Positions 37,828 to 47,299 of a stretch of DNA of 64,000 bases are shown here, in pieces. Both the position numbers and the translations under genes were made by a program. The stretch is from Neoaquamicrobium sediminum (GTDB lineage: Bacteria; Pseudomonadota; Alphaproteobacteria; Rhizobiales; Rhizobiaceae). Numbering within the stretch: the first letter of the stretch is position 1; each line of letters begins with the position of its first letter. The notes beneath the pieces are model-generated. The model made no database searches and was not told the DNA's origin. It saw nothing but the letters and a program-made list of their open reading frames with translations. The DNA lies in contig NZ_JABETK010000001.1 of the NCBI RefSeq assembly GCF_013240295.1, positions 186,001 to 250,000 on the forward strand, written 5' to 3'.

Positions 37828-39179
37828 GCGCCTGGCACGATCCCGATCGCACCGTCGTCGACGCCTTCCTGGTAAAATCGCAGTTCCGGCCGGGAAGCGT
37901 ACCGACATATCGCTGGTTCCTTTGCACCTTCGAAGATGTTGCCCGCCGGCATCCGGCGGTGGACCGGCAGATGCTCGACGCCTGGCTGAAGGAGATGCAA
38001 AAACGTTGGCGATTGTCGACGCTGCTCAATCAGGTCTGCATTGTCGACCGCTTCCTCGACCACCTCGTCGAAATCGGGCTGATCGCCGACAACCCTGTTG
38101 CTGCACTTCGCCGTCGGTACAACGTCAAGCAAAGCAAGCCGATCTGGCGGGCCTTGGCTTCCCCGAATCCCGACGAATCCTTGGCCGCGTTACGACGGCC
38201 TGCGCCCTTCGGCAGCGTGCTGGGTGACTTCATGCAAGACCATGTCATGCTGATGCGCAGCCGGGGATATCAATATGAAGCGCAGGCTCACTGGCTGCTG
38301 CGGTTCGATCGGTTCCTTCAGGCCCGTCCCGACCTCGCGGAGCAACCACTTGAGGCAATGATTGCGAGCTGGGCGGCTGCCAAGCCGACCCGCAACCACG
38401 CGGCTGAATGCCAGAAGCTGGCGCGCATCCTGACCAAGGCGCGGTTCCGCCTCGATCCGACTATCCCGCCAAAGCGCTTCAATCCCCGGCCAGAGCGGGA
38501 AGTAGCGCGGGAGCATCGGCAACCGCATATCTTCAGCCCGGCTGACGTTCGGCGTATGCTCGATACCGCACGGACTTATCCGTCGCCGGACGCTCCGCTG
38601 CGGCCGTTGACCCTCTACACCATGATCATGCTGGCCTATTGTGCCGGGCTACGGCGAAGCGAGCTGGCATGGCTCGATCTTGGTGACGTGGACCTGCAAT
38701 CAAGCACGATCACGATCCGGGAAACGAAGTTCTACAAGACCAGGATCTTGCCTCTATCCGACAGTGTCGCGGTCGAACTGCGCGCGTACATCGATGCGAG
38801 GCGGCGCGCTGGCGGCCCACAGAACCCGAAATCAGGGCTGTTCTGGCATGCCCACTTAAATGACCGCTACAGGCCCGAGGCGGTTACGACAATGATTACC
38901 AACGTCATGCGCCGTGCTGGGCTCAAGCCCGCTTCGGGCCGGACCGGGCCGCGGGTCCATGACCTTCGTCACTCGATGGTGGTGAACCGCATCCTCCAGT
39001 GGTACCGGTCCGGCATTAACCCTCAGGAAAAACTGCACTTCCTCTCGACCTACATGGGGCACCGGGATCTCCACTCCACGCTGGTCTACATCACCGTCAC
39101 GCAGGATCTGTTGCAGGAAGCCAGTGAACGGTTCCGCGCGCTCGGCGCCCCGTGCCTTGTCACGGAGGCGCGGCCATGA
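37824..39179 (+). CDS. ritB: RIT tyrosine recombinase B
   Basis: A 451-residue recombinase with a complete catalytic set: CAGLRRSELAWL, VHDLRHSMVVNR and MGHRDLHSTLVYITV. Two segments before the catalytic domain (about residues 1-110 and 130-220) look like core-binding modules, the second with QAHWLLRFDRFLQ. Starts in ATGA at the end of ritA and ends in ATGA at ritC, so translation is coupled and subunit ratios are likely fixed. Confidence 0.88.
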   Translation: MSAWHDPDRTVVDAFLVKSQFRPGSVPTYRWFLCTFEDVARRHPAVDRQMLDAWLKEMQKRWRLSTLLNQVCIVDRFLDHLVEIGLIADNPVAALRRRYNVKQSKPIWRALASPNPDESLAALRRPAPFGSVLGDFMQDHVMLMRSRGYQYEAQAHWLLRFDRFLQARPDLAEQPLEAMIASWAAAKPTRNHAAECQKLARILTKARFRLDPTIPPKRFNPRPEREVAREHRQPHIFSPADVRRMLDTARTYPSPDAPLRPLTLYTMIMLAYCAGLRRSELAWLDLGDVDLQSSTITIRETKFYKTRILPLSDSVAVELRAYIDARRRAGGPQNPKSGLFWHAHLNDRYRPEAVTTMITNVMRRAGLKPASGRTGPRVHDLRHSMVVNRILQWYRSGINPQEKLHFLSTYMGHRDLHSTLVYITVTQDLLQEASERFRALGAPCLVTEARP

Positions 39180-40180
39180 GGAAAGGCAATCCATTGCCCG
39201 CGTTGTTGCGGGCGTTCTTCCAGGAGTGGCTGGCCGAGCAGCGCAGCGCGTCAATCCACACGATCCGCTCTTATCGCGACACCTGGCGGCTGCTGCTTCG
39301 GTTCGTCGCGGAGCGAAAAGGCTGCGGGGTCGCGCGGCTGACGCTCACCGACGTCTCGGCCGGCGAGGTGCGCGCGTTCCTTCATCATACCGAGCATGGC
39401 CGCAAGACCACGATCGGCACGCGGAACTGCCGACTGGCCGCCATCCGCAGCTTCTTCAGCTTCGTGGCGGACAAGAATCCGGAATACATCGCGCAGTGCT
39501 CAGAGGTCCTGGCTGTTCCGTTGAAGCGGGAGCCCACCTCCGCGCCGTGCTACCTCGAGCCCGAGGAGGTCGAGGCCATCCTCGCCCAGCCCAACCGATC
39601 GACACTCGAAGGGCTGCGCGACCATGTACTGCTCTCGTTCCTCTATAACAGTGGCGCGCGAATCCAAGAGGCGCTTGACCTCTGTCCCGAAGCAATCCGG
39701 TTCGATGCACCGAACTTCGTGCGTCTTTACGGCAAGGGGCGCAAGGAACGCATCTGCCCGCTCTGGCCAGAAACCGTGGCATTGCTCAGGAAGCTACTGG
39801 AGCGACAGCCGCGTGCGCCCGATGAGCGGATCTTCGTCAATCGATACGGTGAACCGCTAGGGGCGTCAGGGGTGCGGTTCAAGCTCAACGCCTACGTGGA
39901 ACAAGCCGCGAAATCGACGCTGACCCTCCAGTCAAAACACGTTACGCCTCACAGCTTCCGGCACGCGACCGCCGTCCACCTCGTTGCCGCCGGGGTCGAT
40001 ATCACCGTCATCCGCAGTTGGCTCGGGCACGTCAGTCTCGATACGACCAATCACTATGCTCAGGCCAATCTGGAGACCAAACGAAAGGCGCTGGAACAGG
40101 TTGGCGCCCCGGCGGCGAGCAACGTGCCACCTTCGTGGAAGCGAGATGCCAATCTGATGGGATGGCTCGACACCCTATAG
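39176..40180 (+). CDS. ritC: RIT tyrosine recombinase C
   Basis: A 334-residue recombinase, XerC/D-like in size. SGARIQEALDL has the first Arg, HSFRHATAV the H-x-x-R and LGHVSLDTTNHYAQ the last histidine and tyrosine. The start is the ATG at 39176 overlapping the ritB stop; an upstream in-frame ATG at 39152 lies within ritB. It ends 45 bases before the right terminal repeat. Confidence 0.88.
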   Translation: MRKGNPLPALLRAFFQEWLAEQRSASIHTIRSYRDTWRLLLRFVAERKGCGVARLTLTDVSAGEVRAFLHHTEHGRKTTIGTRNCRLAAIRSFFSFVADKNPEYIAQCSEVLAVPLKREPTSAPCYLEPEEVEAILAQPNRSTLEGLRDHVLLSFLYNSGARIQEALDLCPEAIRFDAPNFVRLYGKGRKERICPLWPETVALLRKLLERQPRAPDERIFVNRYGEPLGASGVRFKLNAYVEQAAKSTLTLQSKHVTPHSFRHATAVHLVAAGVDITVIRSWLGHVSLDTTNHYAQANLETKRKALEQVGAPAASNVPPSWKRDANLMGWLDTL

Positions 40181-40225
40181 AATAATGTGAAGGACGTGGC
40201 GAAATGTTCCGCAGCTTTGCAGGAC

Positions 40226-40266
40226 TACGCCGCGTTCCTCCGCATTACCGCTTCCTCGCGATAAGC
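40226..40266 (-). repeat. RIT right terminal inverted repeat
   Basis: Inverse partner of 36463-36503; 40 of 41 positions match. It lies four bases inside the host junction. Confidence 0.92.
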
Positions 40267-40270
40267 GATC

Positions 40271-41013
40271 ATCCACAATCACCTCGACGCGGCGATGGAG
40301 GCCGCCAACATCACCGGCTCATCAGGCACATTGAACCGGCAGGCGAAGTCCGCCGCCCGCTCGGCCTTCGAATCCGCGAAACAGCGCTTCTTCGGCCATC
40401 TGCTGACGTCAATGAAGACGCCCACCCTGATCGGCTCGATCGAGAACGATCTGGCGGCTGGCCACGCCGCCGTCATCCAGATCGTGTCCACCGGCGAAGC
40501 CCTGATGGCACGCCGTCTCGCCGAGATTCCCACCGAGGAATGGAATGATGTGCGCGTAGATATTACGCCCCGTGAGTATGTCTTGTCGTACTTGCAGACC
40601 GGCTTTCCGGTCCAACTTTATGAGCCCTTCTCCGATGGCGAGGGCAATCTGTCGTCTCGTCCGGTCTATCGCGATGGCCAGCCAGTCGAGAGCCGCGAAG
40701 CCGTCGCGCGCCGTGATGAGCTGATCGAACGGCTTGCGTCGCTTCCACCCGTGCCGGGCGCGCTCGACCAGATCGTCCAGCGCTTCGGCACGGACATGGT
40801 GGCCGAGGTGACGGGTCGCTCTCGGCGGATCGTCCGCAAGGGCGACCGTCTGGCCGTAGAGAACCGCGCCCCGTCCGCAAACCTCGCCGAGACAGCCGCC
40901 TTCATGGATGACCTGAAGCACGTGCTCGTGTTCAGCGATGCCGGCGGCACCGGCCGCAGCTACCATGCGGAGCTGTCGGCCAAGAACCAGCGGCTGCGCG
41001 TGCATTACCTGCT
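40271..41013 (+). pseudogene. Strawberry notch-like protein, fragment 2 of 3
   Basis: The middle part of the gene, 743 nt, in frame with fragment 1. It includes KQRFFGHLLTSMKTPTLI, GRRSRRIVRKGD-like residues of the helicase C-lobe and LSAKNQRLRVHYLL. It is cut at 41013 inside a Leu codon (CT, completed by the C at 47300). The reading frame continues into the second element only by chance. Confidence 0.87.
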
Positions 41014-41103
41014 TTTGACGTATTCCTCGTTGGATATCCTTAGCGCGGTACGGCCGCAGAGTCGACGGTTACGGGAGACTTGGCCGCGACACTTACGGCC
41101 GGG

Positions 41104-41162
41104 ATCGGCTGCTGCTGTGTTGGCGGAGGGCGTAGCCCGGAGCCAACACAGCAGCAGCCGAT
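41104..41162. repeat. Perfect 21-bp inverted repeat near the left end of the recombinase-only element
   Basis: The arms 41104-41124 and 41142-41162 (core CGGCTGCTGCTGTGTTGGC) are fully complementary around a 17-base loop. It follows the stop of the last recombinase gene by 55 bases on the minus strand. No T-run on either side. It could stop transcription in both directions or act as a folded recombination site. Confidence 0.85.
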
Positions 41163-41217
41163 GGCCTTTCAAATTCTGGGGTGCAGGGGGTTGCGGGAGC
41201 GAGCCTTATGGAGATCC

Positions 41218-42471
41218 TCAACTTGTCGCGGGCCGGACGGCGCGGTTGAGAGCAGCATAGTTTCGAGCCGCCCTGTTGAGATAGTATCGCAAGCTACGCC
41301 AGTCGGAATGCCCAAGTTCTTCTGCGGCGTCGATCAAGATCTGGTGGTCATCGAACAGGATGTCGGAACTCCCCTTTGCCAATGCATACAGCCGGAAGAC
41401 GACTTCCTCCGCAAAGCAGGCACGCAATCGATGGCCGCTACCCCGAACGTCAGCCACGACGAAGGCATCCTTGACGATATCTCCGACTGCCTTGGCGGTT
41501 AATCCATCTTTGGTTTTCAGCGACAGCCACAAATATCCGTGAAACACCGGCCCGGAAGACTGCACCTTGGCGCGTTCCGACCATATAAAGTCGAGGGTCT
41601 GGTGGAGTAGTTGAAACGGCACCTTGATTTCGCGGGTCTTTCCGCCCTTCTCTATGATCTCTGCGGTGACGAATGTGCGGCCGCTCTGACGGAAGCGTTC
41701 CACCGCGCCGCGCATCTCCGTACGAGATTTCGATGATGTGCCTGCGCGCGTAAAATGTTCGTTGGGCGCGAGAATGCCCTCGGCGACCAGCGACGCCCGC
41801 AAGCGTTCGATCGTCAACGAGGCAACGCCCGCACGACGTAAGCCCACGTCTCGCATCCAGCGTGCGATCAGCCAGTTCCTCGCGGCGAGATAGGGATTAT
41901 CCGGACTGGAAAGCACATCCAGCACCTGTTCGACCGCATCATCCGACGGCGTCGGGCGGCCACCGTTTTTGGCTTTTGCGCTATAACCGAACGTCACCTT
42001 GCCTGTGCTGGGGTCAGATAAACGGGCATCCAGACGCGCAACATAGTTTGCCGCGCGCCATTCCTCATGGCCCTGCGAGTAGCTGTGTTCCTGAAGCAGG
42101 TAACGATGGAAGCGTGAGATTACGTCGAGGCAGCGCGACAGGCGGCGACGCGTTCTGGCTCCCGGGTTTCCGAGCCTCAGACGTTCGAGTTCCGTTCCTG
42201 TCCAGCTGACAATCGAGTCGAGGCTTATGCTGCTCGTCGCGGGTTGCCCGAGTACGAAGTCCCACCAGGCGCAGAGAATATAAGCCTCATCTTCAATACT
42301 TCCCGGCGCCAGATGGCGCTGAACGGCCTGGGCGCGCAAATAGTCGAAGATCGGTTCGACCAACGCCCCGCCAGGATCGAGAACGAGCGGGAATCGCGGT
42401 AGACGATGCTTTTGCAGCACAAAGTCTTCGGATGCCCGCACGATCCTGGTACGGCCTAAGCTGGCCTTCAT
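41218..42471 (-). CDS. Tyrosine recombinase (fourth gene of the recombinase-only element)
   Basis: A 417-residue integrase-family protein. The catalytic set is present: DVGLRRAGVASL, GHRLRACFAEEV (H-x-L-R) and LGHSDWRSLRYYLN with Tyr. The N-terminal half holds the core-binding domain (SIEDEAYILCAWWDFVL, SRCLDVISRFHRYLL). It starts in ATGA at the end of the coiled-coil gene. The order, with an ordinary-size recombinase last, differs from Tn554 and RIT. Confidence 0.85.
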   Translation of the reverse strand: MKASLGRTRIVRASEDFVLQKHRLPRFPLVLDPGGALVEPIFDYLRAQAVQRHLAPGSIEDEAYILCAWWDFVLGQPATSSISLDSIVSWTGTELERLRLGNPGARTRRRLSRCLDVISRFHRYLLQEHSYSQGHEEWRAANYVARLDARLSDPSTGKVTFGYSAKAKNGGRPTPSDDAVEQVLDVLSSPDNPYLAARNWLIARWMRDVGLRRAGVASLTIERLRASLVAEGILAPNEHFTRAGTSSKSRTEMRGAVERFRQSGRTFVTAEIIEKGGKTREIKVPFQLLHQTLDFIWSERAKVQSSGPVFHGYLWLSLKTKDGLTAKAVGDIVKDAFVVADVRGSGHRLRACFAEEVVFRLYALAKGSSDILFDDHQILIDAAEELGHSDWRSLRYYLNRAARNYAALNRAVRPATS

Positions 42472-42911
42472 CGGATCGGCACAATGCGGGCGAGCTCGGA
42501 TCGCGCTTCCGCAAGTTGGGCCTGGGCGATCTCCTTCAACTGTCGCTCACGGGTCAGAGCTTGTCCCATAAGTCGGTGCTCGCTGGAGAGGACAGCCATT
42601 TGCTGGGCGAGCGCCTGGACCTCTCGTTTCAGAGACTGAAGTTCCGTGCCCGGTCGTTGTACGGGTTTCAAGAGCTTGGCCGCAACCGTATCAAAACGCG
42701 CGCGCAATTCTGGATAATGACCGGACGGGGCCGGAGCTGCCAAATTGGGATTCGACCAGGCGGTGAGCCCCCGTTCCATATCGACCCAACGGGCAAGTTC
42801 TGCTGGCCCGCGTGGGCAATATTCTCCCTCCGGAAGGCCTCCCTTCGCAGCCCAGGATTCGAGCAATTCAACTTTGCGCTGAAAGGATTCCCTGGCAGCA
42901 GATGGTTTCAT
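42468..42911 (-). CDS. Coiled-coil accessory protein of the recombinase-only element
   Basis: A 147-residue protein. The first 60 residues (SFQRKVELLESWAAKGGLPEG) are globular and may bind DNA; residues about 95-140 (LKREVQALAQQMAVLSSEHR) form a heptad-rich coiled coil. Size and place match the TnpC-like protein at 22874-23314. The ATG at 42911 is chosen because it overlaps the previous stop in ATGA; an in-frame start at 43010 lies within the upstream gene. Confidence 0.7.
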   Translation of the reverse strand: MKPSAARESFQRKVELLESWAAKGGLPEGEYCPRGPAELARWVDMERGLTAWSNPNLAAPAPSGHYPELRARFDTVAAKLLKPVQRPGTELQSLKREVQALAQQMAVLSSEHRLMGQALTRERQLKEIAQAQLAEARSELARIVPIR

Positions 42912-45195
42912 TTCTGATCGACTCCATGGAAACGGGCCAGGTGATCTTCGGCCGCTTGCCGTCTTTCGGCCATCCTGGCTGCCAGCACTGTTCCCGGGCA
43001 CATGAGGCAAGCGCTATTGGCGCTTTCTATCACCTTTTCCCAGTATCTCCTGTTCTCGGCCAACTGCACATTGTGCGGGCATCCGGCGCAGATCAGATCT
43101 TCAGCGTACCGTAAATCGGGACCTTGGCGTCGTTGTGCCTCCGGATTCTTTCTTCGGGCCGCAATCACACAGCCCGCCACGCTGAGGTCCTTTTCCGAGT
43201 TACCACACGCGCAATAGGAATGGCCCTGGCCATTCGGTTCCAGACTTTGCGCCCCCGCAAACTCAATGAGCAGTCGATCGAATGTCGGCCCGTCTGCACC
43301 GTAGTCGCCGACCTCGGCGCGTGCTTGCCAATCAGCCTTGAGACGTTGAAGGTCGTTCAGGATCCTTGTCCCGGCCCTGCCGCTGAGTTGCTCATGACCA
43401 TCGAGTGCCCGACGATAGATCTCGAGACGGAAGTCGAGGCCGACCTCCTCGAATGTTCGCAGCCTCAGGTCTTCGCGTGCAAGCGCACGCCTGGCCTGTT
43501 CAAGGTCTGCTCGGGCATGGTCGACAAGCTTGAAGAAACCTCCGAACCGCGCTTCGGTGATGTACGAACGGGTGCTGTCCGGATCATAGTGGCAAAGATA
43601 TTGGGATAGGGCGGTCAGCGAGCGGTCCCGATACCGATAATAATAGACGACCGCGAAAAACCGACGGAACTGGTGTGGAGCGAAGGACCAATAAGTGCCG
43701 TCGGGAAGCGCAGGCACCTTCATCTCCTCGGCAAAGGCCAGCAAGCCGCGGCTGATGTTGGGGGTCTGGACCGACGGGGCCCTGGCGAATGGGTTGTGTA
43801 ACTGTAGCAGCCACCGTGATCCGGATTCCTTGCGTGCGGTTGCACTCAGCCACATCAATATCTCCACGGCTTTTGCTACCGCCGCCGGGGCCGGAATCCG
43901 CTCCCGACCGCGGACGCTTTTGGCGATGAAGGTCTTGAGCCAAAGCTCACCGCCATCATCCTCCAGGCAATCATCTCGTAAGCTGAGAATTTCCTCGATC
44001 CTTCTTGCCGAGAAGGCCGCGATGACGATCACGCACGCAGTGGGAAGCAGGCGCAGGAAGATATGGTGGAGGCTGGTCGTGACATTGTTGATAGCCGCGC
44101 CATCGAAATGGCCGATGCTGGGAATGCCCAGTGCTCCATCCTCGCGCACATGCTTGAGCGCCGGACTGTTCCAGATGTCGTGGACCAGTTTTGCACGACG
44201 CCATTTGCCAGGCTCGTTCCTGAACCCTCGCTCGGCATGACGGACGTCATCGACAAGTGTCTTCAGATCGTCGGCGTAAAACAATACCCATCGAAGTGCG
44301 CGATCAATGAGAAAACAGGTTTGGGTTGCCGGCGCGGTCGGGGTTTTGGAAAGCGGTGCACCGAGCTTCCTGGCTAACCGGGCGGAGTCGATCCTTCTGT
44401 TGAATGGTCTATATCCAATCGGATCATGTGTGAGTTCTTCCTGGAGGCGGCCAAGTCGTTCCCAAACGCGCATATAGCGATCTAAGGATTGCCCACAGAA
44501 TGTCTGATCTCTCTTGCGATTGTTTACCCGGTTATGAAGACAGGGGTGATTTTGAGGCCGTTCTCAACGGCCCAATCAGCAAAAATCTTCGCCGCATTGT
44601 CCGATAGCTGTTTGCTATATTCGAAACCGGCCAGCCTGCTGGCCGCTTCGACGGAGAAAGTATTCGGGTCACTTTGTTGAACAGGCGGAGCGCGGCCGGC
44701 ATGACGACATCTTTTAACGGCTTCTCGCGCCGCAGCTTCAGATCGGATCAGTCCTTCCATGCCGGCGTGCTTCAGGCTGTCGCAAAACTCCTCGAACCAG
44801 GCCTGTGTCAGATCCGACATGCCAGGAAGCCCACACGCGGTGCGCCAACGAAGGAATGCAACGAACCCCGCATATTCCTCCCGGATGGTCGAGGCAGAGC
44901 GGACCCAGGCATTCGGCCCGGTAAGCGCGTAATAGACGTATTTCTTGGCGGTAAGGAGATCTCGCCATTCGGCGTAGTCCGTCAGGCGTCGGTCTGGTGC
45001 GATCAAGATGTCGAACCGGATCGTCGTGCTCGCGTGCCGGCGTATCGTCGGGTTGTCGAGCTCAACCAACCAGGCATTATCCTCGAGAGTGCCGTCCTTG
45101 AGCCAGAGCGGCCTCGGGTTTTGCAGGAACTCGCAAAAGGCGGCAGCACCTGCCTCGCGGGCGTGTCGTGGCGGTTGATGGACCCGGCTCACCAT
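42908..45195 (-). pseudogene. Large tyrosine recombinase of the recombinase-only element, single-base frameshift
   Basis: Two frames, 45195-44524 and the one ending at 42908, form one 762-residue recombinase when a G is added to the GGG at 44530-44528 (junction VFITGVNNRKRDQTF). The first part holds the core-binding domain. The second has the catalytic Arg in FSARRIEEILSL, the box HQFRRFFAVVYYY and CHYDPDSTRSYI. The C-terminus is cysteine-rich (YCACGNS, ICAGCPHN, CLMCPG), a probable zinc domain shared with the large recombinases of the Tn554-like element. Start ATG at 45195 overlaps the previous stop by seven bases (ATGGTGA). Confidence 0.78.
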
Positions 45196-47183
45196 AACTC
45201 GATGGCCCGCACAGTGCCCGCCGTCAGGCCGGCATCGACTTCGGCCTCCATCATCCTGAGAGCGCGACGGTGATGGGAGGACCGCAACCGATCAAGAATG
45301 ACTTCGCAGAGAGCCTGGAAATTCAGCCAGACCTCGGCCCATCTTGCAGGATTGTTCGCCTTGAACGCTTCCTCCTGCCGGCCAAGAGATCGTTGGAAAA
45401 GGACAAGCGCCCGGATGCTATCGTTGCTCGGCCGGAACTGCCGGAAATGACAAGTCGCGCATTTGTCGATGGCCATGCAGGGTCCTGTATCCTCGTTGTT
45501 GGACGTCTTGGGGGCCGTGCAGAGAAAGCCCAGGCCCGTGGTTCTGGCGTGGTCCAAGGCGCTCTCGTGCGTCATCGATGTTCCAAGGGTATCGGCCGCT
45601 CCTTCGATGGGTTCGATGAGGCCCGCTTCTAATGCGGCTAGGAATGTCCGCATTTTTGAGGCAAGAAGGGCTTTGAACCACGGACGGCTCAGATACCGCA
45701 TGGTGGTGGCTGAGTTCTTGTGCTGAGCCAATCGCGCCGCGACCGTATGTTCGAAATTGGCGCGCGCCGCTTCCAGTTGAAGGACCGTGGGCCGGATCAT
45801 CTGGCGACGTAGCGGTAGCCGGCCAATGACGGGGTGCTCGAAATTCTCGGCCAGCATCGCCTGCCAGTGGTGATCGATGGCAGCGGTTGTCATCGGACCG
45901 ATACGGTTGCGGTCGGATTTATATCCAGGCACGATCCAGAGCTTATCGGCAGTGGGCAATTCGAGGTATCGGGCCGTTGCCCGAATGCGCTCCGACAGCT
46001 TCTGCCAGGCGCGGATCGCTTCGGCACCGCTGAGATCGCCGTCGTTGTGGCGGACGTCAATGTCGGCGCCTTCCCAAAGGGTGCCTTCCTGGATTTCGCC
46101 ACGGGCGCGCAATTTTGCCGCGGCGACGGTGATGATCCGGACTTTGCCCCGGTGAATATCACCGATGAAGGGATCTGCGGCGAGCCGGTCACAGGTCGAT
46201 ACATTGAATGCGGTGTCGATCATGACGATGGTTTGCGCAGCGAGCAGCAACCGAACGTTGCCCTCAACGTGACTGACGGCTTCCGTCCAGCCACCGAGCG
46301 CCGTGCCATGGCAGCCCAGCATCGTATTCTTCCAGTCGTTGAAACTCCGTCGATGCGGTTCCGCCAGCGCGAGATAGCGCACCATGATGGCCATGCCTCG
46401 CTGTCTGGCATTGGCACGATTCTCGTCGGAGAGCGTGGCTCTTCGGACGTGAAGCGCGCTCAAATCCTGGAGGAGGTCCTCTGGTGTCCGCGGTGTCGGT
46501 AGATCCCGCGCTGCTGTGAAAGCCTGACCAGTTTCCCACTTGGCTATTCCGGCGCGCAGAGTACGCACGCAGATTGCCCGCAGCGCATAAAGTCGTTCAT
46601 CGTTGAGACGGATGACTTCGCGCCAGTCGAGCTGGTCGTATTTCGGTCGTACCCACCCTTGTAGATCCGTCGGCAGTTCGACCTTGTTGAGTTCGCCGAA
46701 TGATGGAATGTTCCGTCCCGTCAGTTGCCCCCGGGCAACGGGTGTAAATCTACCGGGATCGCTCCAGAGGCCGGCGCGGGACAGCCGCCGCAGGCAACTG
46801 ACAACGGCTTCGAGGAGAGCTTTCCTGGAAAGCAGGTTGGTGTTGTTGATGATTTCGAAGCACTCGATGTCGCGTAACCGTGACGCCCAAGCCTCGCCCA
46901 CCTCGTACATGAGCATTTTCGTCAAGCGCTCTGACCGCCCGAGCTGGATCGAATTGAAGAATAGGGCCTCTGCAGATTCTGCGCATATTTCGGCCCTCAG
47001 AGCCACCCAGCGGAGAAAGCGGACGAACGCCCGAAAATAACCCGCAGTTGTCGACGCGGTACAGCCGATGAATTGCTGCTCCCACGCAGACGCGAGGCGC
47101 TTGGCCGCCGCGGTGCCATAGAGCGGAACCACCACGGCGAAATCGAAAATCCTGCCGTCGACCTTGACTTCGAAGCTGTCCAA
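45189..47183 (-). CDS. Large degenerate tyrosine recombinase, first gene of the recombinase-only element
   Basis: About 664 residues. Recognisable integrase traits are degenerate: the first Arg box reads DTAFNVSTCDRL (Asn for Arg), the H/R box is LRRQMIRPTVLQLE, and AQHKNSATTMRYLSRPW keeps the tyrosine region. A cysteine cluster follows (GPCMAIDKCATCHFRQF), probably zinc-binding. It parallels the degenerate B protein of the Tn554-like element. No ATG starts the frame; TTG at 47183 after GGAGGG is likely, TTG at 47195 possible. The catalytic changes suggest a structural partner of the other recombinases. Confidence 0.72.
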   Translation of the reverse strand: MDSFEVKVDGRIFDFAVVVPLYGTAAAKRLASAWEQQFIGCTASTTAGYFRAFVRFLRWVALRAEICAESAEALFFNSIQLGRSERLTKMLMYEVGEAWASRLRDIECFEIINNTNLLSRKALLEAVVSCLRRLSRAGLWSDPGRFTPVARGQLTGRNIPSFGELNKVELPTDLQGWVRPKYDQLDWREVIRLNDERLYALRAICVRTLRAGIAKWETGQAFTAARDLPTPRTPEDLLQDLSALHVRRATLSDENRANARQRGMAIMVRYLALAEPHRRSFNDWKNTMLGCHGTALGGWTEAVSHVEGNVRLLLAAQTIVMIDTAFNVSTCDRLAADPFIGDIHRGKVRIITVAAAKLRARGEIQEGTLWEGADIDVRHNDGDLSGAEAIRAWQKLSERIRATARYLELPTADKLWIVPGYKSDRNRIGPMTTAAIDHHWQAMLAENFEHPVIGRLPLRRQMIRPTVLQLEAARANFEHTVAARLAQHKNSATTMRYLSRPWFKALLASKMRTFLAALEAGLIEPIEGAADTLGTSMTHESALDHARTTGLGFLCTAPKTSNNEDTGPCMAIDKCATCHFRQFRPSNDSIRALVLFQRSLGRQEEAFKANNPARWAEVWLNFQALCEVILDRLRSSHHRRALRMMEAEVDAGLTAGTVRAIELW

Positions 47184-47299
47184 CGTACCCTCCAATCAAG
47201 CCTGTGAGGATACATATCGAGTCGAGCAGATTCGCTAAGCGGCTGTGTTGATAGCGAAAATCTGATTCGATATCGATCGCAAAACGCCAAAAATCTGCT

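Larger units (their letters stand above)
36439..40270 (+). mobile_element. RIT element (recombinase in trio)
   Basis: A 3.8-kb element with three overlapping tyrosine recombinase genes and no cargo, the defining form of RIT elements. Terminal inverted repeats lie at 36463-36503 and 40226-40266: 41 bp with 40 matches. ATC occurs on both sides (36436-36438 and 40268-40270), leaving three bases of uncertainty in the borders. Removing 36439-40270 rejoins the strawberry notch-like gene in frame (AFAIIHNHLDAAM). Confidence 0.9.
41014..47299 (-). mobile_element. Recombinase-only element with three tyrosine recombinases and one coiled-coil protein
   Basis: A 6.3-kb insertion. Removing it rejoins the strawberry notch-like gene in frame (HYLLEPGWKADAAIQGLGRTN). 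Its ends share an inverted motif: TTTTGACGTATT at 41013-41024 against AAAACGCCAAAA at 47281-47292 (10 of 12 positions complementary). CTGCT is found at both borders (41009-41013 and 47295-47299). All four genes are on the minus strand and overlap by 4-7 bases. No cargo is present. I do not know a named family with this gene set; it resembles both RIT elements (no cargo) and Tn554-like modules (large recombinases plus small coiled-coil protein). Confidence 0.78.

Noticed and set aside
41014-41217. Continuation of the strawberry notch-like frame to 41260
   Set aside because: The frame stays open past 41013 only by chance; the sequence after HYLL has no homology to the helicase, and the true continuation is at 47300.
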